Below, piece after piece: positions 1-8,778 of a DNA stretch of 60,464 nt (positions within the stretch are counted from its first letter, which is position 1; each line of letters opens with the position of its first letter). Both the position numbers and the translations under genes were made by a program. The notes beneath the pieces were generated by a model that saw nothing but the letters and a program-made list of their open reading frames with translations, made no database searches and was not told where the DNA came from. Source of the DNA: Sporomusaceae bacterium (GTDB taxonomy: Bacteria; Bacillota_C; Negativicutes; Sporomusales_B; UBA7701); assembly GCA_022839045.1 (NCBI GenBank), contig JALHDI010000006.1, positions 1 to 60,464 of the forward strand. Direction: 5' to 3'.

Positions 1-1
1 G

Positions 2-640
2 GCGCGGATCGAGTGTTTCGATATTTCCCACATCCAGGGGGCGGAGACGGTGGCGTCGATGGTGGTGTTCGAGGACGGCGCGGCCAACAAGGACGAGTAC
101 CGCCGCTACAAGCTGAAGACGGTGGAGGGCAAGCCGGACGATTTCGCCTCGATGGCGGAGGTGGTCGGCCGCCGTTTCCGGGGGGCGGAGGGACCGCTGC
201 CCGGACTGGTGATCATCGACGGCGGCAAGGGGCAGCTGAACGCCGCCCTGGCCGTCGCCCGCGAGCTCGGTGTCGATGTGCCGATGGTGGGGCTGGCGAA
301 GGAGTTCGAGCATATTTTCCGCGAGGGGGAGAGCGAGCCGCTGATCCTGCCGAAGAGTTCCCAGGCCCTCTTCCTGGTGCAGCGCATCCGCGACGAGGCC
401 CACCGTTTCGCGATAACCTATCACCGCAAGCTGAGGGCCCGCCGCAACCTGGTGTCGGTGCTCGACCACGTGCCGGGCATAGGGCCGGCGCGCCGCAAGG
501 CGCTGTGGGAGCATTTCGGCAGCCTGGCGAAGATCAAGGCGGCGACGACGGAGGACCTGGCGGCGGTGCCGGGGATGACGCGGCCGGCGGCCGAGGCGGT
601 CCACGCATTCTTCCAGCGCCGGGAGGGGAAAGATGGCTGA
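2..640 (+). CDS. uvrC: UvrABC system protein C (C-terminal part)
   Basis: C-terminal 212 residues of the excision nuclease subunit that makes both incisions around UvrB-bound DNA damage. The frame is open from base 2, so the N-terminal GIY-YIG nuclease and UVR domain lie outside the window. Visible are the RNase H-like endonuclease domain (ECFDISHIQG, VIIDGGKGQLN, LPKSSQALFLVQRIRDEAHR) and two C-terminal helix-hairpin-helix motifs (VPGIGPARRKAL, VPGMTRPAAEAV). The stop overlaps the start of mobA, so the two are probably co-transcribed. Identification is firm; only the length is unknown. Confidence 0.96.
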   Translation, partial: ARIECFDISHIQGAETVASMVVFEDGAANKDEYRRYKLKTVEGKPDDFASMAEVVGRRFRGAEGPLPGLVIIDGGKGQLNAALAVARELGVDVPMVGLAKEFEHIFREGESEPLILPKSSQALFLVQRIRDEAHRFAITYHRKLRARRNLVSVLDHVPGIGPARRKALWEHFGSLAKIKAATTEDLAAVPGMTRPAAEAVHAFFQRREGKDG

Positions 641-1226
641 CATCGCTATGCCGCTGACCGGCATCGTGCTGGCCGGCGGCCGGAGCACCCGCATGGGCCG
701 GGATAAGGCCAGCCTGCCGTGGGGGGACGGCGATCTTCTTAATATGGTGCTGACGGCGCTGGCGCCCGCCTGCCGGCGACTGATCGTGGTGAGCAATGTG
801 CCGCGGGCCATCAGCCTGGCGGAGGTGGCGGTGGTGGCCGACCGGTACCGGGGCTGCGGGCCGCTGGCCGGCATCCACGCCGGACTGCTGGCGGCGGGGG
901 CGGGCTACAGCTTCGTGGCGGCCTGCGACATGCCGTACCTGCGCGCCGACGCGGTCGCTTACATGGCGGAAGCGGCCGAGGGCTACGACGCGGCGGTGCC
1001 TTATGTGGACGGGCATTACAACCCGCTGCACGCCGTGTACCATTACCGCTGCCTGCCGGCGGTCGAGGCGCTGCTCGCGGGCGGCCGCTACCGGGTGATC
1101 GATTTTTACGGCCAGGTAAGCCTGCGTCGCGTCGGCAGGGAGGAACTGGCCGTGTTCGACCCGGAGCTGGCGATGCTGAGGAATATGAATAAACCGGAGG
1201 ATTTACCGCCCAATTTCGGCCGCTGA
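633..1226 (+). CDS. mobA: Molybdenum cofactor guanylyltransferase
   Basis: A 197-residue GTP:molybdopterin guanylyltransferase. It adds GMP to Mo-molybdopterin to make the bis-MGD used by DMSO-reductase-family enzymes, such as the molybdoenzyme at 34626. The N-terminal nucleotide-binding motif LAGGRSTRMGRDK, the GPLAGIHAGL segment and the metal-binding ACDMPY motif are all present, and the length is normal. Start chosen at 633 because GGGAGGGG lies just upstream; it overlaps the uvrC stop by 8 bases. A hairpin terminator follows at 1311. Confidence 0.93.
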   Translation: MADIAMPLTGIVLAGGRSTRMGRDKASLPWGDGDLLNMVLTALAPACRRLIVVSNVPRAISLAEVAVVADRYRGCGPLAGIHAGLLAAGAGYSFVAACDMPYLRADAVAYMAEAAEGYDAAVPYVDGHYNPLHAVYHYRCLPAVEALLAGGRYRVIDFYGQVSLRRVGREELAVFDPELAMLRNMNKPEDLPPNFGR

Positions 1227-1310
1227 TAAGAAGTAGGTAATTTGTAGACTGCGTAGAAAGCTCCAGATGCGGCGTTCTCCTCGGCTTGCATCTGGGGCGA
1301 CCTCTAGAAC

Positions 1311-1337
1311 AAAAAGGCACTTTGCGCCTTTTTTTCT
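1311..1337 (+). terminator. Terminator after mobA
   Basis: AAAAAGGC and GCCTTTTT pair across a short loop and run into a T-rich tail. A smaller palindrome (CCAGATGC/GCATCTGG, 1262-1297) just upstream looks like a relic of the hairpin repeat family described below. Confidence 0.75.
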
Positions 1338-1399
1338 TTCCTTTTCCATGCATGGCGCCGCTATTTCCGGCCATAATAGTAACGCAGAGGTTCGTAATG

Positions 1400-1488
1400 G
1401 TCGAGCCAAGACTGGTATCGGATCTCATCAGGGGTCCGGTATTAGTCGGCCAAAGATTGGCGTCGGATCTCACCCTGGTTCGGCGTCA
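1400..1488. repeat. Two tandem ~45-bp imperfect direct repeats
   Basis: Unit 1 (1400-1444) and unit 2 (1445-1488) both begin GTCG and share a central TCGGATCTCA. By eye about two thirds of positions match. A third partial copy may begin at 1489. There are no unique spacers, so this is not a CRISPR array. Confidence 0.6.
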
Positions 1489-1799
1489 GTCGGCGGGCAG
1501 ATCGTCATATGTCTTGTAAGGCTGTACGGCAGCCCAACTGTTGTCGTGTGGTCAAAAGGGATGTATGGCGGTCGAGCTAAGACTGTCAGGGGTGCCGGAG
1601 AGGTTTCCCGGAAAACCGTACTTTGGGTCTGTCGTTGTCGGGAGACTGCGGCAGGTTCGGCAGGTATTCCTGGCAGTCGAGCAAAGGTCTGCGCCGGTTG
1701 TGTAATGCTTGTGCGTAGCCGAAAGGTTGCGTATAGGTATGTAATGATCGGTGTAGGCTGTAGCGTAGATCATTACGGGCCTTTGCCCTGTTTGTGTTC

Positions 1800-1918
1800 G
1801 ATCGTTGATAAGCCCCCAACTGCTGCGTTGTTCCTGCGGTCGCTTGCTTGCGTACATCCGAGTACGCGGCGCGGCGCGACCTTGGAGCCGCCTTGCATCT
1901 GGGGGCTTCTGAACGATC
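1800..1918. repeat. Intergenic hairpin repeat, copy 1
   Basis: Outer arms GATCG/CGATC, then TTGATAA facing TTCTGAA, then GCCCCCA facing TGGGGGC. The inner part carries the family boxes GCGTTGTTCCT, CGTACATCCGAGTACGCG and GCCTTGCATCT. Same family as the elements at 6567, 18866, 19780, 20942, 25437, 48698, 54561, 57834 and 59576. Confidence 0.8.
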
Positions 1919-2001
1919 TCACGTCGTCTATACTCGTCCGGGGCAGGACAGACTTTTTACCCTAATATTAATAAAAACAATTAAAAAATAATTATTATCT
2001 A

Positions 2002-2030
2002 TTGCCTTTTGGTGCTTGCCTTGGTAAAAT
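2002..2030 (+). promoter_or_regulatory. SigmaA-type promoter of the rubredoxin gene
   Basis: TTGCCT (2002-2007), a 17-bp spacer, then TAAAAT (2025-2030), 35 bases before the rubredoxin start and behind an A/T-rich upstream tract. Confidence 0.7.
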
Positions 2031-2064
2031 TTAATTACGATATTTACATAAAGGAGGATGGCTC

Positions 2065-2223
2065 ATGGCGAAGTGGGAATGCGGCGTATGCGGGTATGTG
2101 TACGACGAGGCGGCGGGCGATCCGGAGCACGGGATCGCGCCAGGAACGAAGTTCGAGGATATCCCCGACGACTGGGTGTGCCCGGTGTGCGGGGTGGGCA
2201 AGGACCAGTTCACGAAGCAGTAG
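2065..2223 (+). CDS. Rubredoxin
   Basis: A 52-residue one-iron electron carrier, cytoplasmic, typically feeding electrons to oxygen- or peroxide-reducing enzymes or to other oxidoreductases in anaerobes. Two CxxC knuckles, CGVCGY and CPVCGVGK, supply the four iron ligands, and the family's aromatic core positions are present ([18 protein letters not shown]). An ATG at 2058 is in another frame. The start at 2065 follows AAAGGAGG. It is a single-gene unit with its own promoter (2002) and terminator (2232). Confidence 0.96.
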   Translation: MAKWECGVCGYVYDEAAGDPEHGIAPGTKFEDIPDDWVCPVCGVGKDQFTKQ

Positions 2224-2231
2224 GATGCAAG

Positions 2232-2260
2232 AAAAGGCCCTTTGAAAAGAGGGCCTTTTT
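2232..2260 (+). terminator. Terminator after rubredoxin
   Basis: AAAAGGCCC and GGGCCTTTTT form a stem with a short A-rich loop, ending in T5. Confidence 0.88.
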
Positions 2261-2635
2261 GTATATGTATTATTCGCTACCGTTCCCGGCATTGGGTTCG
2301 CCCCCCGCTGCGGCGGCGGACTTACTAGGGTCAGAGAGGGTGACTGACTGCAGAATTAGGATTCTGCGGTCAGTTGTCATGCCTTTTGTTTGTCAGGAAG
2401 CTATGCGACACCAGCATTTCTTTGTTGGAGTGGTGCGCGTCCTTCGTTTTGCAGTTAGATCTCTTGTCAGGGGAGACATTATCTACCTTGCTAAAAAATT
2501 GTCATATATGCTGACACCGGAAGCGTACACGAACGTACGCTGAGGATGGCAGCCGACGACGGCCCTGGATGGGCCTAGTCCCGGGCGCGCCATGGACGGC
2601 ATAGCGCCCGGGGGACTTTTTAGCCAGTCCCCCTG
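2261..2635. other. Non-coding gap with hairpins and repeat fragments
   Basis: No gene seen. It contains a 22-base stretch (2286-2307) nearly shared with 33320-33342, and a strong hairpin at 2344-2373 (CTGACTGCAGAAT/ATTCTGCGGTCAG with a TAGG loop). A fragment of the hairpin repeat's central box (GCGTACACGAACGTACGC) lies near 2523. A second hairpin at 2570-2617 (AGTCCCGGGCGC/GCGCCCGGGGGACT) ends in T5 on the plus strand. That plus-oriented terminator lies behind no recognised plus-strand gene, so a short untranslated transcript is possible. Confidence 0.55.
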
Positions 2636-4603
2636 TTACAGCTTGAATCTCATCACGGAGCGTTGGAGTTCGTCGGCCACTTGGCTCAGCGCCTGGGCGC
2701 TGGCGGCGATTTCCTCGATGGAGGCGTTGACTTGCTCGGCGCTGGCGGCGGTGGTTTCGGTGGCGGCGGCGGATTCTTCGGCGACGGCGGCGACGTTCTG
2801 GATGGCGTCTTTGATGCTGGCCGCGGCCAGCGCCTGGCGGTCGGCCATGCCAACGGCCTCGGCGACCTTGGCGGCGGTGATGTCGACGTTGGTGGTGATT
2901 TCGCTGAAGCTGGCGTTGGCGCGGGTGATGGTTTCGACCCCGCCGGCGACGGCCGAACTGGTGCCGGCGAAGGCCTGGACGACGCCGTCGATGTCGCCGA
3001 GCATGTCGCCGATGATGGCGCCGATCTGTTCGGCGGCCTGCCCGGATTGTTCGGCGAGTTTGCGGACTTCTTCGGCTACGACGGCGAAGCCGCGGCCGTG
3101 CTCGCCGGCCCGGGCGGCCTCGATGGCGGCGTTGAGGGCCAGGAGGTTGGTCTGCCCGGCGATGCTGTTGATCATTTCGACGATTTCCCGCACATGCTGT
3201 GATTTGGTGCTGAGTTCGCCGGCCAGCCGGGTGTTGGCGGCGGTGGTGTCGGCGATGCCGCGGATGACGGCGGTCGCTTCGTCGATGGCGGCCTGGCCTT
3301 TCCGGGCGGCGTCGCTGATGGCTTTGGCGTTGCCGGTCAGCGCCTGCATTTCGCCGGCGACGGTCGCGGCGAGGTCGTTGAGTTCGACGGTGCGCTCGGC
3401 GGCACCGTCGACCACCCGTCCGGTCTCGTCGGCGCCCTTGGCGATTTCGCCCGCGGTGCGGGCTACCTGGCCGACGGCCCGGCCGGCTTCGTCGGTGGTG
3501 GCGGCCAATTGTTCGCTGGAGGCGGACAGGGATTCGGCGTTGCCCTGGACGGTGGCGACGATGGAGCGCAGGCTCCTGACGGTATCGTTGACGGCCGTGG
3601 CCAGCCGGCCGAGTTCGTCTTGGGAACGGTGGTCGACGGATAAGGTGAGGTCGCCGGCGCCGAGTTTGGCCACTTCGCCGGTGACGAGGGTGAGGGGGCG
3701 GAACATCCGGCCGATCAGCCACCAGACGGCGAGGGTGATGAGGACGAGGGCGGCGAGGAGGAGGATGGCGCTGCTTTTTATCCCGCCATAGAAGCTTTTC
3801 ATGAGCTCGGCTTTGGGGATGGAGGTGGCCACATGCCAGCCCGGCCCTGTCACCGCGTGGACGGAGGCGAAGCTGGGTTCGCCGAGGAGGGAGACGTAAG
3901 GCCGCGCGGTGCCGGAGTTATCGGTGAACAGCGCCGTTATTTCCTGGGGGGCCGTTTTGCCGTCCTTTACCAGTTGTTCGGCGGTATGGGCGATGAAGCG
4001 CCCGTCGGCGGTCATTATCGCTGCCAGGCCGTTGTAGCCGGATTTGAGGTCGTTGAGGAGGAGCTGGAGGAAGGTGAGGTCGAGGCTGACGGTCATGACG
4101 CCCGCCGTTTCCAGTTGGCTGTTCAGGAGGGGATAGGCGATGACGACGGTTTGTTTGCCGGTCGACCGGCTGACGATGACATCGCTGACGGCGATCAGGT
4201 TGTTGCTTACGGCCGTTTTCCAGTGGGCCCGGTCGGCGAGGCTGGTGCCGATGATCTTGGGGTCGAAGGGATAGCCGTTGACGATTTTGCCGGCCCGGTC
4301 GGTGAGGTTGATGGTCATTATGCCGGGCATGTTGCCCTGCGTCAATCGCAATTGCTGCTGGGCGACCTGTAAGTCGCCGGAGAGCAGGGCGGGCTGCTTG
4401 GCGAGAATCTGGCCGGCCTGCCAGAAGGTCATAAACCAGGTGTTTACTTCGTGGCTGAGTATGGCGCTCTGGCCTTCCATGGCGGCCAGGGCGTCGCGCT
4501 CGACAGCCGTATAGATGGAGTAGAGCTGCAGGCCGCTGACCATAATGGTGACGGACAATAGGGCAACAATCATCACTGACAGGAATTTGTTTTTGATGCT
4601 CAA
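2636..4603 (-). CDS. Methyl-accepting chemotaxis protein
   Basis: A 655-residue membrane chemoreceptor. One membrane segment lies near residues 9-30, followed by an extracytoplasmic ligand-binding region of about 240 residues that looks like a double Cache domain. A second membrane segment ([14 protein letters not shown]) leads to a HAMP linker and a long cytoplasmic signalling coil. The tip has the conserved [20 protein letters not shown] sequence that contacts CheA/CheW. Start chosen at the TTG at 4603, because GGGAGG sits 8 bases upstream and membrane segment 1 follows at once; a longer in-frame version to 4714 lacks a ribosome site. No CheR/CheB-type pentapeptide is obvious. The ligand is unknown. 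Confidence 0.92.
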   Translation of the reverse strand: MSIKNKFLSVMIVALLSVTIMVSGLQLYSIYTAVERDALAAMEGQSAILSHEVNTWFMTFWQAGQILAKQPALLSGDLQVAQQQLRLTQGNMPGIMTINLTDRAGKIVNGYPFDPKIIGTSLADRAHWKTAVSNNLIAVSDVIVSRSTGKQTVVIAYPLLNSQLETAGVMTVSLDLTFLQLLLNDLKSGYNGLAAIMTADGRFIAHTAEQLVKDGKTAPQEITALFTDNSGTARPYVSLLGEPSFASVHAVTGPGWHVATSIPKAELMKSFYGGIKSSAILLLAALVLITLAVWWLIGRMFRPLTLVTGEVAKLGAGDLTLSVDHRSQDELGRLATAVNDTVRSLRSIVATVQGNAESLSASSEQLAATTDEAGRAVGQVARTAGEIAKGADETGRVVDGAAERTVELNDLAATVAGEMQALTGNAKAISDAARKGQAAIDEATAVIRGIADTTAANTRLAGELSTKSQHVREIVEMINSIAGQTNLLALNAAIEAARAGEHGRGFAVVAEEVRKLAEQSGQAAEQIGAIIGDMLGDIDGVVQAFAGTSSAVAGGVETITRANASFSEITTNVDITAAKVAEAVGMADRQALAAASIKDAIQNVAAVAEESAAATETTAASAEQVNASIEEIAASAQALSQVADELQRSVMRFKL

Positions 4604-4740
4604 GCGATTCCGCCTCCCGAAAGGAATGTCAATATTGGAAAAATTCGCCGCGAAGGGAATAAATCCTGTATCTACAGGCAAGAATGTAGCGACTTTTATC
4701 GGAATTTCGGGCAAGGACTCCTGCCGGCGGACAAAGGAAG

Positions 4741-4762
4741 AACCGGGAGGCTAGTCCCGGTT
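4741..4762 (-). terminator. Terminator after the reverse-strand DUF3231-like gene
   Basis: AACCGGGA/TCCCGGTT hairpin directly below the stop at 4768. Read on the minus strand it runs into a T-rich stretch (TTCTTCCTTT). Confidence 0.6.
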
Positions 4763-4767
4763 CGCGC

Positions 4768-5307
4768 TCAGTGCTGGATTTTATGGAGGTGGGGCAGCCA
4801 GCCTTTGGTGAGGGTGAGCTGCATGAGACGGAAGTTGTAGTCGGTGGCTTTGTCGAGGACGTCCTGGTACATTTTGGCGAGGTAGGGCTGGTAGCAGTTG
4901 TGCATGGCGCCGAGGACGGCTATCTGGGAGGCCTTGGCCATGTTGCCGAGGAGGAGAACGATCTCCTGGTCGCTGAAGCGGGCTTCTTCGGGGATGTCGA
5001 GCGGACGGTCGATGAGGTCGCGCCGCATGAAGTGGAGGGCGGGCAGGTCGGCGCCGGCGGCCGCGAGGGTTTTTTCGGCGGCGCTGGTGAGCCACTCGGT
5101 CTGTTCGTCGATGGAGCGCTTGATGATGTCCTTTAGGTCGGTGTCGCAGGCCTGGTTGTAAAGAACGGCGAGGGTGGCGACGTTCTGGCGCCCGGCCATG
5201 ATGCTGGCGTAGAGCGCGGCGGTTTCGATGTAGTTGGGGGGTTCTTTGTCGAACATCATGTTGAGGGTGCTGTCGGCTTGGGCCATAATCTTGTCGGCGA
5301 TGGTCAT
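4768..5307 (-). CDS. Ferritin-like DUF3231-type protein
   Basis: A 179-residue, mostly helical soluble protein. The pattern of long amphipathic helices (ETAALYASIMAGRQNVATLA, IDEQTEWLTSAAEKTL, LGAMHNCYQPYLAKMY) resembles the DUF3231/coat-associated helical bundle proteins of spore-forming Firmicutes. I recognise the family only loosely and see no clear di-iron motif. Start at 5307 follows AGGAGG with 8-base spacing. It is transcribed divergently from the FMN enzyme at 5479 and ends at its own hairpin. The role is unknown; a link to spores or stress is inference. Confidence 0.5.
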   Translation of the reverse strand: MTIADKIMAQADSTLNMMFDKEPPNYIETAALYASIMAGRQNVATLAVLYNQACDTDLKDIIKRSIDEQTEWLTSAAEKTLAAAGADLPALHFMRRDLIDRPLDIPEEARFSDQEIVLLLGNMAKASQIAVLGAMHNCYQPYLAKMYQDVLDKATDYNFRLMQLTLTKGWLPHLHKIQH

Positions 5308-5478
5308 GGCGATGCCTCCTGTGCATATTTTGGCGGTGCGCTAATAGCTTGGGCATTATGGCGCTTTTTCATGCACAAGGGGGAGGAGTCGGCCGCCGGT
5401 GGCGCGAAACTATAGGGGCTGGGTAAAAAAAACTTTATGGTTCCGGGAAAATTTGTCAGCGGTATGGAGGTTGAAACG

Positions 5479-6492
5479 ATGGATTGGAAGACTTTGAAGC
5501 AGACCGCACGGGAAAAGTTCAACGGCGCGTGCCGGGTGTGCCCGGTGTGCAACGGCGTGGCCTGTGCCGGGGAGATGCCCGGCATGGGCGGGATCGGCAC
5601 CGGGGCTTCGTTTCAGAATAATGTGGCGGCGCTGGCCGGCTACCGCTTGAATTTGAAGGTGGTGCACGATGTCAGCGAGCCGGTGTTGGCCTGCAAGATT
5701 CTCGGCATGGATCTGTCGATGCCGGTGATCGGCGCGGCGATCGCGGGCGGCAAACTGAATATGGGCGGTGCGGTGACCGAGCCGGAGTACGCGGCGGCGG
5801 TCGTGAGCGGCTGCCATCAGGCGGGCACGGTGGGCATGACGGGCGACGGGCCGATAGCCGACGTGTTCGAGGCCGGGCTGAAGGCGATCAGCGCGGTGGG
5901 CGGCCGGGGCATTCCGGTCATCAAGCCGCGGGAGAACGACAAGATCGTCGAGAAGGCCAACCAGGCGGCAGCCGCCGGGGCGCTGGCCTTCGGGATGGAT
6001 ATCGACGCGGCGGCGATCATCAATATGACGAATGCCGGCCAGCCGGTGGGGCCGAAGACGGCGGCCGAGCTGGCGTATATCAAGAAGAATACGAAAATCC
6101 CCTTCATCGTGAAGGGGATAATGGTGCCCGAGGATGCGCGGGCCTGCGTGGAGGCCGGGGTGGACGCGATCGTGGTTTCGAATCACGGCGGTCGGGTGCT
6201 CGACCATACGCCGGGCACGGCCGAGGTGCTGCCGTATATCGCCGAGGCGGTGAAGGGCAAGATCACCATCCTGGTGGACGGCGGTATCCGCAGCGGGACC
6301 GATGTGCTGAAGATGCTGGCCCTGGGCGCCGATGCGGTGCTGGTGGGGCGGCCGGTGACGATCGGCGGCGTGGGCGCCGGGGCCGAAGGGGTGGCGATGG
6401 TGCTGAACAAGCTGGCCGCCGAGCTTCGCGCCGCGATGGTGCTGACCGGGACGGCGAACGTCGCCGATGTGCCGGAGGATATCCTCTGGTAA
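5479..6492 (+). CDS. FMN-dependent alpha-hydroxy-acid oxidizing protein
   Basis: A 337-residue TIM-barrel flavoenzyme of the lactate/glycolate oxidase and isopentenyl isomerase-2 superfamily. The phosphate- and FMN-binding end is clear: VVSNHGGRVLDHTPGT carries the catalytic histidine-glycine-glycine-arginine, and VDGGIRSG plus LVGRP close the site. The N-terminus has a cysteine group (CRVCPVCNGVACAG) unlike classical lactate oxidases but seen in anaerobe homologues, perhaps for a metal or disulfide. Start chosen at 5479 (GGAGG 8 bases upstream) rather than 5437. The substrate cannot be told. Confidence 0.85.
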   Translation: MDWKTLKQTAREKFNGACRVCPVCNGVACAGEMPGMGGIGTGASFQNNVAALAGYRLNLKVVHDVSEPVLACKILGMDLSMPVIGAAIAGGKLNMGGAVTEPEYAAAVVSGCHQAGTVGMTGDGPIADVFEAGLKAISAVGGRGIPVIKPRENDKIVEKANQAAAAGALAFGMDIDAAAIINMTNAGQPVGPKTAAELAYIKKNTKIPFIVKGIMVPEDARACVEAGVDAIVVSNHGGRVLDHTPGTAEVLPYIAEAVKGKITILVDGGIRSGTDVLKMLALGADAVLVGRPVTIGGVGAGAEGVAMVLNKLAAELRAAMVLTGTANVADVPEDILW

Positions 6493-6500
6493 GGAAACTA

Positions 6501-6529
6501 AGCCGCCGGGCGAAAACCCGGCGGCTTTT
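6501..6529 (+). terminator. Terminator after the FMN enzyme
   Basis: AGCCGCCGGG/CCCGGCGGCT stem with a short A-rich loop and a TTTTG tail. Confidence 0.88.
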
Positions 6530-6566
6530 GTGTATGTGCGTCGCGGCGTCCTCTTGGGAATGCCGG

Positions 6567-6740
6567 GAACGTTCAGAACCCCCAGATGCTAGGAAGGGCG
6601 AGGACGCGAACGACGGCGTACTCGGAACGTACGCCGAGGAGCGCCCGGAGGCCTGAGTGCGCCCCTCTTAACGCTTCAGCGATTAGAGGGGCGGTCTACC
6701 CCTTGCGGGTGCAACGCAGATGGGGGTTTATCAACGGTTC
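6567..6740. repeat. Intergenic hairpin repeat, copy 2
   Basis: Outer arms GAACGTTCAGAACCCCC and GGGGGTTTATCAACGGTTC pair with a small internal mismatch. The inner part has GCGTACTCGGAACGTACGCC and a nested hairpin (CCCCTCTTAACGCT/AGCGATTAGAGGGG). It occupies most of the 347-base gap between the FMN enzyme and the ABC importer; the rest of that gap is an A/T-rich leader for the importer. Confidence 0.8.
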
Positions 6741-6839
6741 TCTTGTATTGTGCTAATATTTTAATTGTTTAAAGTGTTAGCAGGATATCTATACATCATA
6801 TAGAATAATATACTCATTCTGTTTGGGAGGGGATTTTTC

Positions 6840-7844
6840 ATGAGCAAAAGGTATTTGGCGCTGGCGCTGGCGGTGGTGTTCGCCCTGACGGCCGTGCTCG
6901 CCGGCTGTGGTTCGAACCAGCCCGCGCAGCAGGCCAAACCCGCGGCGCAGAAGATCATCATCGCTTACACCCCGTGGACGGGTTACGGTGCGCTGTTCGT
7001 CGCCCAGGCGAAGGGTATGTTCAAGGCCCGCGGCCTCGACGTCGAGGTGCAGGCTATCGAAGGCGTCGGCGACCGCAAGCAGGCGCTGGCCGCCGGCAAG
7101 ATCCAGGGAATGGCCGCGTCGATCGACGTTTCCATTTCCGCCGCTGAAACTCTGCCGCTGAAGTATGTGTGGGCGTTCGATTCCTCGGCCGGCGCCGACG
7201 GGCTGCTGGCCAAGCCGGAAATCAAGAGCTACGCCGACCTCAAGGGCAAGCAGGTGGCTTACCACAAGGGCTCGGCTTCCCACCTGATGCTGACCGAGCT
7301 GCTCGCCAAGAACAACATGAAGGAAAGCGACCTCGTTCCCGTCGATATGAAGGCTTCGGAGGCCGCCGCCGCGTTCATGGCCGGCAAGGTCGACGCCGCC
7401 GTCACCTGGGAGCCGCACCTGAGCAAGGCCGTGAAGGCCGGCGGCAAGCTCCTGGGCACCACCAAGGACACCCCCGGACTGATCGCCGATGTGCTGGTAT
7501 TTAAGGAAGACTATGTGAAGGCCAACCAGGAAACGGTGCAGAAGATCGTCGAGGCGATGGCCGAGGCGACCGATTTCCTGATCAAGAACCCGGCCGAGGC
7601 CAGCAAGATGGTGGCCGAAGGTATGAAGATGAAGCCGGAGGACGTAACTTCCGATTTCGCGACGCTGAAGTTCTATAACCTCAAGGAAAGCCTCGAGTTT
7701 TACGGCACGGCCGACAAACCCGGCCCGATGTACGCGGTGACCAAGAAGGCCGCCCAGTTCTACGTCGATCAGAAGGTACTCAAGGCGGTGCCCGACGTGA
7801 GCAAGATCATCGACAGCAGCTTCATCCAGAAGATCAAGAAGTAA
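6840..7844 (+). CDS. ABC transporter substrate-binding lipoprotein (SsuA/TauA/nitrate type)
   Basis: A 334-residue periplasmic binding protein with a lipoprotein signal peptide ending LAGC, so it is anchored through Cys22. The mature part has the SsuA/TauA fold (IAYTPWTGYGALFVAQAKG, GLDVEVQAIEG, DAAVTWEPHLSKAV). This family binds sulfonates, taurine, nitrate, pyrimidine precursors and similar small molecules; the substrate here is not known. It heads an operon with a permease (7966) and an ATPase (8775). A hairpin at 7860 separates it from the permease, a usual way to make more binding protein than permease. Confidence 0.9.
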   Translation: MSKRYLALALAVVFALTAVLAGCGSNQPAQQAKPAAQKIIIAYTPWTGYGALFVAQAKGMFKARGLDVEVQAIEGVGDRKQALAAGKIQGMAASIDVSISAAETLPLKYVWAFDSSAGADGLLAKPEIKSYADLKGKQVAYHKGSASHLMLTELLAKNNMKESDLVPVDMKASEAAAAFMAGKVDAAVTWEPHLSKAVKAGGKLLGTTKDTPGLIADVLVFKEDYVKANQETVQKIVEAMAEATDFLIKNPAEASKMVAEGMKMKPEDVTSDFATLKFYNLKESLEFYGTADKPGPMYAVTKKAAQFYVDQKVLKAVPDVSKIIDSSFIQKIKK

Positions 7845-7859
7845 ACGCAAGAGACAGCG

Positions 7860-7911
7860 GAGAGGTTGCGTCGGAGGCAGGGGCCTCGGGGCAGCCTCTC
7901 TTTTTTCTCCG
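7860..7911 (+). terminator. Hairpin between binding protein and permease
   Basis: AGAGGTTGC/GCAGCCTCT outer stem with an inner GGCAGGGGCC-like stem, followed by T6. It probably acts as a partial terminator or 3'-end stabiliser of the binding-protein transcript. Confidence 0.65.
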
Positions 7912-7965
7912 CAGGCTGGGGAAGGCTGTGGTATAATTATTGATGGACTTCCCCGGAAAGGAAAT

Positions 7966-8778
7966 GTGGTAATTTTGTCCAGGAGTAAAATCTTCGTTCC
8001 GAAAGCCGCCATCCCGTCCCACCTGTACGCGCTATGCAGCGTGGTGGCTTTCGCCGTGTTGCTGCTGGTGTGGTCGGTGCTGACGTACGGCGCGTTCGTG
8101 CCGCCGCTCTTCCTGCCGACGCCGGACGCGATCGTGACGAGCGCGGTGACGCTGTTCAGCGAGTTCGATCTGATGAGCGACGTGCTGGCGAGCGTGCTGC
8201 GCGTGTCGGCCGGGTTTCTGCTGGCGGCGCTGATCGGCGTGCCGCTTGGGGTGCTGATGGGCAGCCTGAAGACGTTCGAGGCCTTTTTCGAGCCGTTGCT
8301 GGGCTTTATCCGCTATATGCCGGCTTCGGCGTTCATCCCGCTGTTCATCCTCTGGCTGGGGATCGGCGAGAGCGAGAAGATCGCGGTGATCTTTTTCGGC
8401 ACTTTTTTTCAGATGACACTGATGGTCATGGACGTGACCAAGAACGTGTCCATGGACCTTATCAATACGGCGTACACGCTGGGCGTGTCGCAGGGCGGCG
8501 TCTTCCGGCGGGTTATCCTGCCGGCCAGCCTGCCGGGGATCGTCGATACGCTGCGGATAACCTTCGGCTGGGCCTGGACTTACCTGGTGGTGGCCGAGAT
8601 CGTGGCCGCCAGTTCGGGGCTGGGGTATATGATCATGCAGTCGCAGCGCTTCCTGAAGACTTCGAATATCATCGTCGGCATCGTGGTGATCGGCATCATC
8701 GGCATTATCATCGACGTGTTGTTCAAGTGGCTGTATGCGCGGCTCTTCCCGTGGATGGGCAAAGGGGGTGCCGCATGA
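7966..8778 (+). CDS. ABC transporter permease (SsuC/TauC type)
   Basis: A 270-residue inner-membrane permease with about six membrane segments. The cytoplasmic EAA loop, which docks the ATPase, is visible as NTAYTLGVSQGGVFRRVILPASLPGI. Start at the GTG at 7966, with GGAAAGG just before it; a TTG at 7975 is an alternative. The stop overlaps the ATPase start (ATGATG). It belongs with the binding protein at 6840. Confidence 0.9.
   Translation: MVILSRSKIFVPKAAIPSHLYALCSVVAFAVLLLVWSVLTYGAFVPPLFLPTPDAIVTSAVTLFSEFDLMSDVLASVLRVSAGFLLAALIGVPLGVLMGSLKTFEAFFEPLLGFIRYMPASAFIPLFILWLGIGESEKIAVIFFGTFFQMTLMVMDVTKNVSMDLINTAYTLGVSQGGVFRRVILPASLPGIVDTLRITFGWAWTYLVVAEIVAASSGLGYMIMQSQRFLKTSNIIVGIVVIGIIGIIIDVLFKWLYARLFPWMGKGGAA

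Larger units (their letters stand above)
1338..2001. other. Long non-coding stretch with degenerate repeats
   Basis: About 660 bases with no convincing gene. Reading frames are open by chance but lack a ribosome site, and codon use is unlike the neighbours. It holds two tandem imperfect repeats of about 45 bases (1400-1488), further scattered copies of the core GTCGAGC-AA (near 1569 and 1674), a 9-bp-arm palindrome (GTAATGATC/GATCATTAC, 1741-1776) and one full hairpin repeat (1800-1918). The last 60 bases are A/T-rich and lead into the rubredoxin promoter. It may be remnant mobile DNA or a non-coding RNA locus. Confidence 0.6.

Noticed and set aside
1400..1500. Possible CRISPR array
   Set aside because: The two units are adjacent and imperfect, with no unique spacers and no cas genes in the window.
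1267..1965. A 232-residue open frame through the mobA-rubredoxin gap
   Set aside because: It starts inside a hairpin, runs through the mobA terminator and a hairpin repeat, has no ribosome site and shows no protein-like composition. Its internal repetition comes from the tandem DNA repeats.
2502..3722. Long arginine-rich and alanine-rich open frames over the chemoreceptor gene
   Set aside because: They are shadow frames of high-GC coding DNA. The real gene on the minus strand has full domain support.
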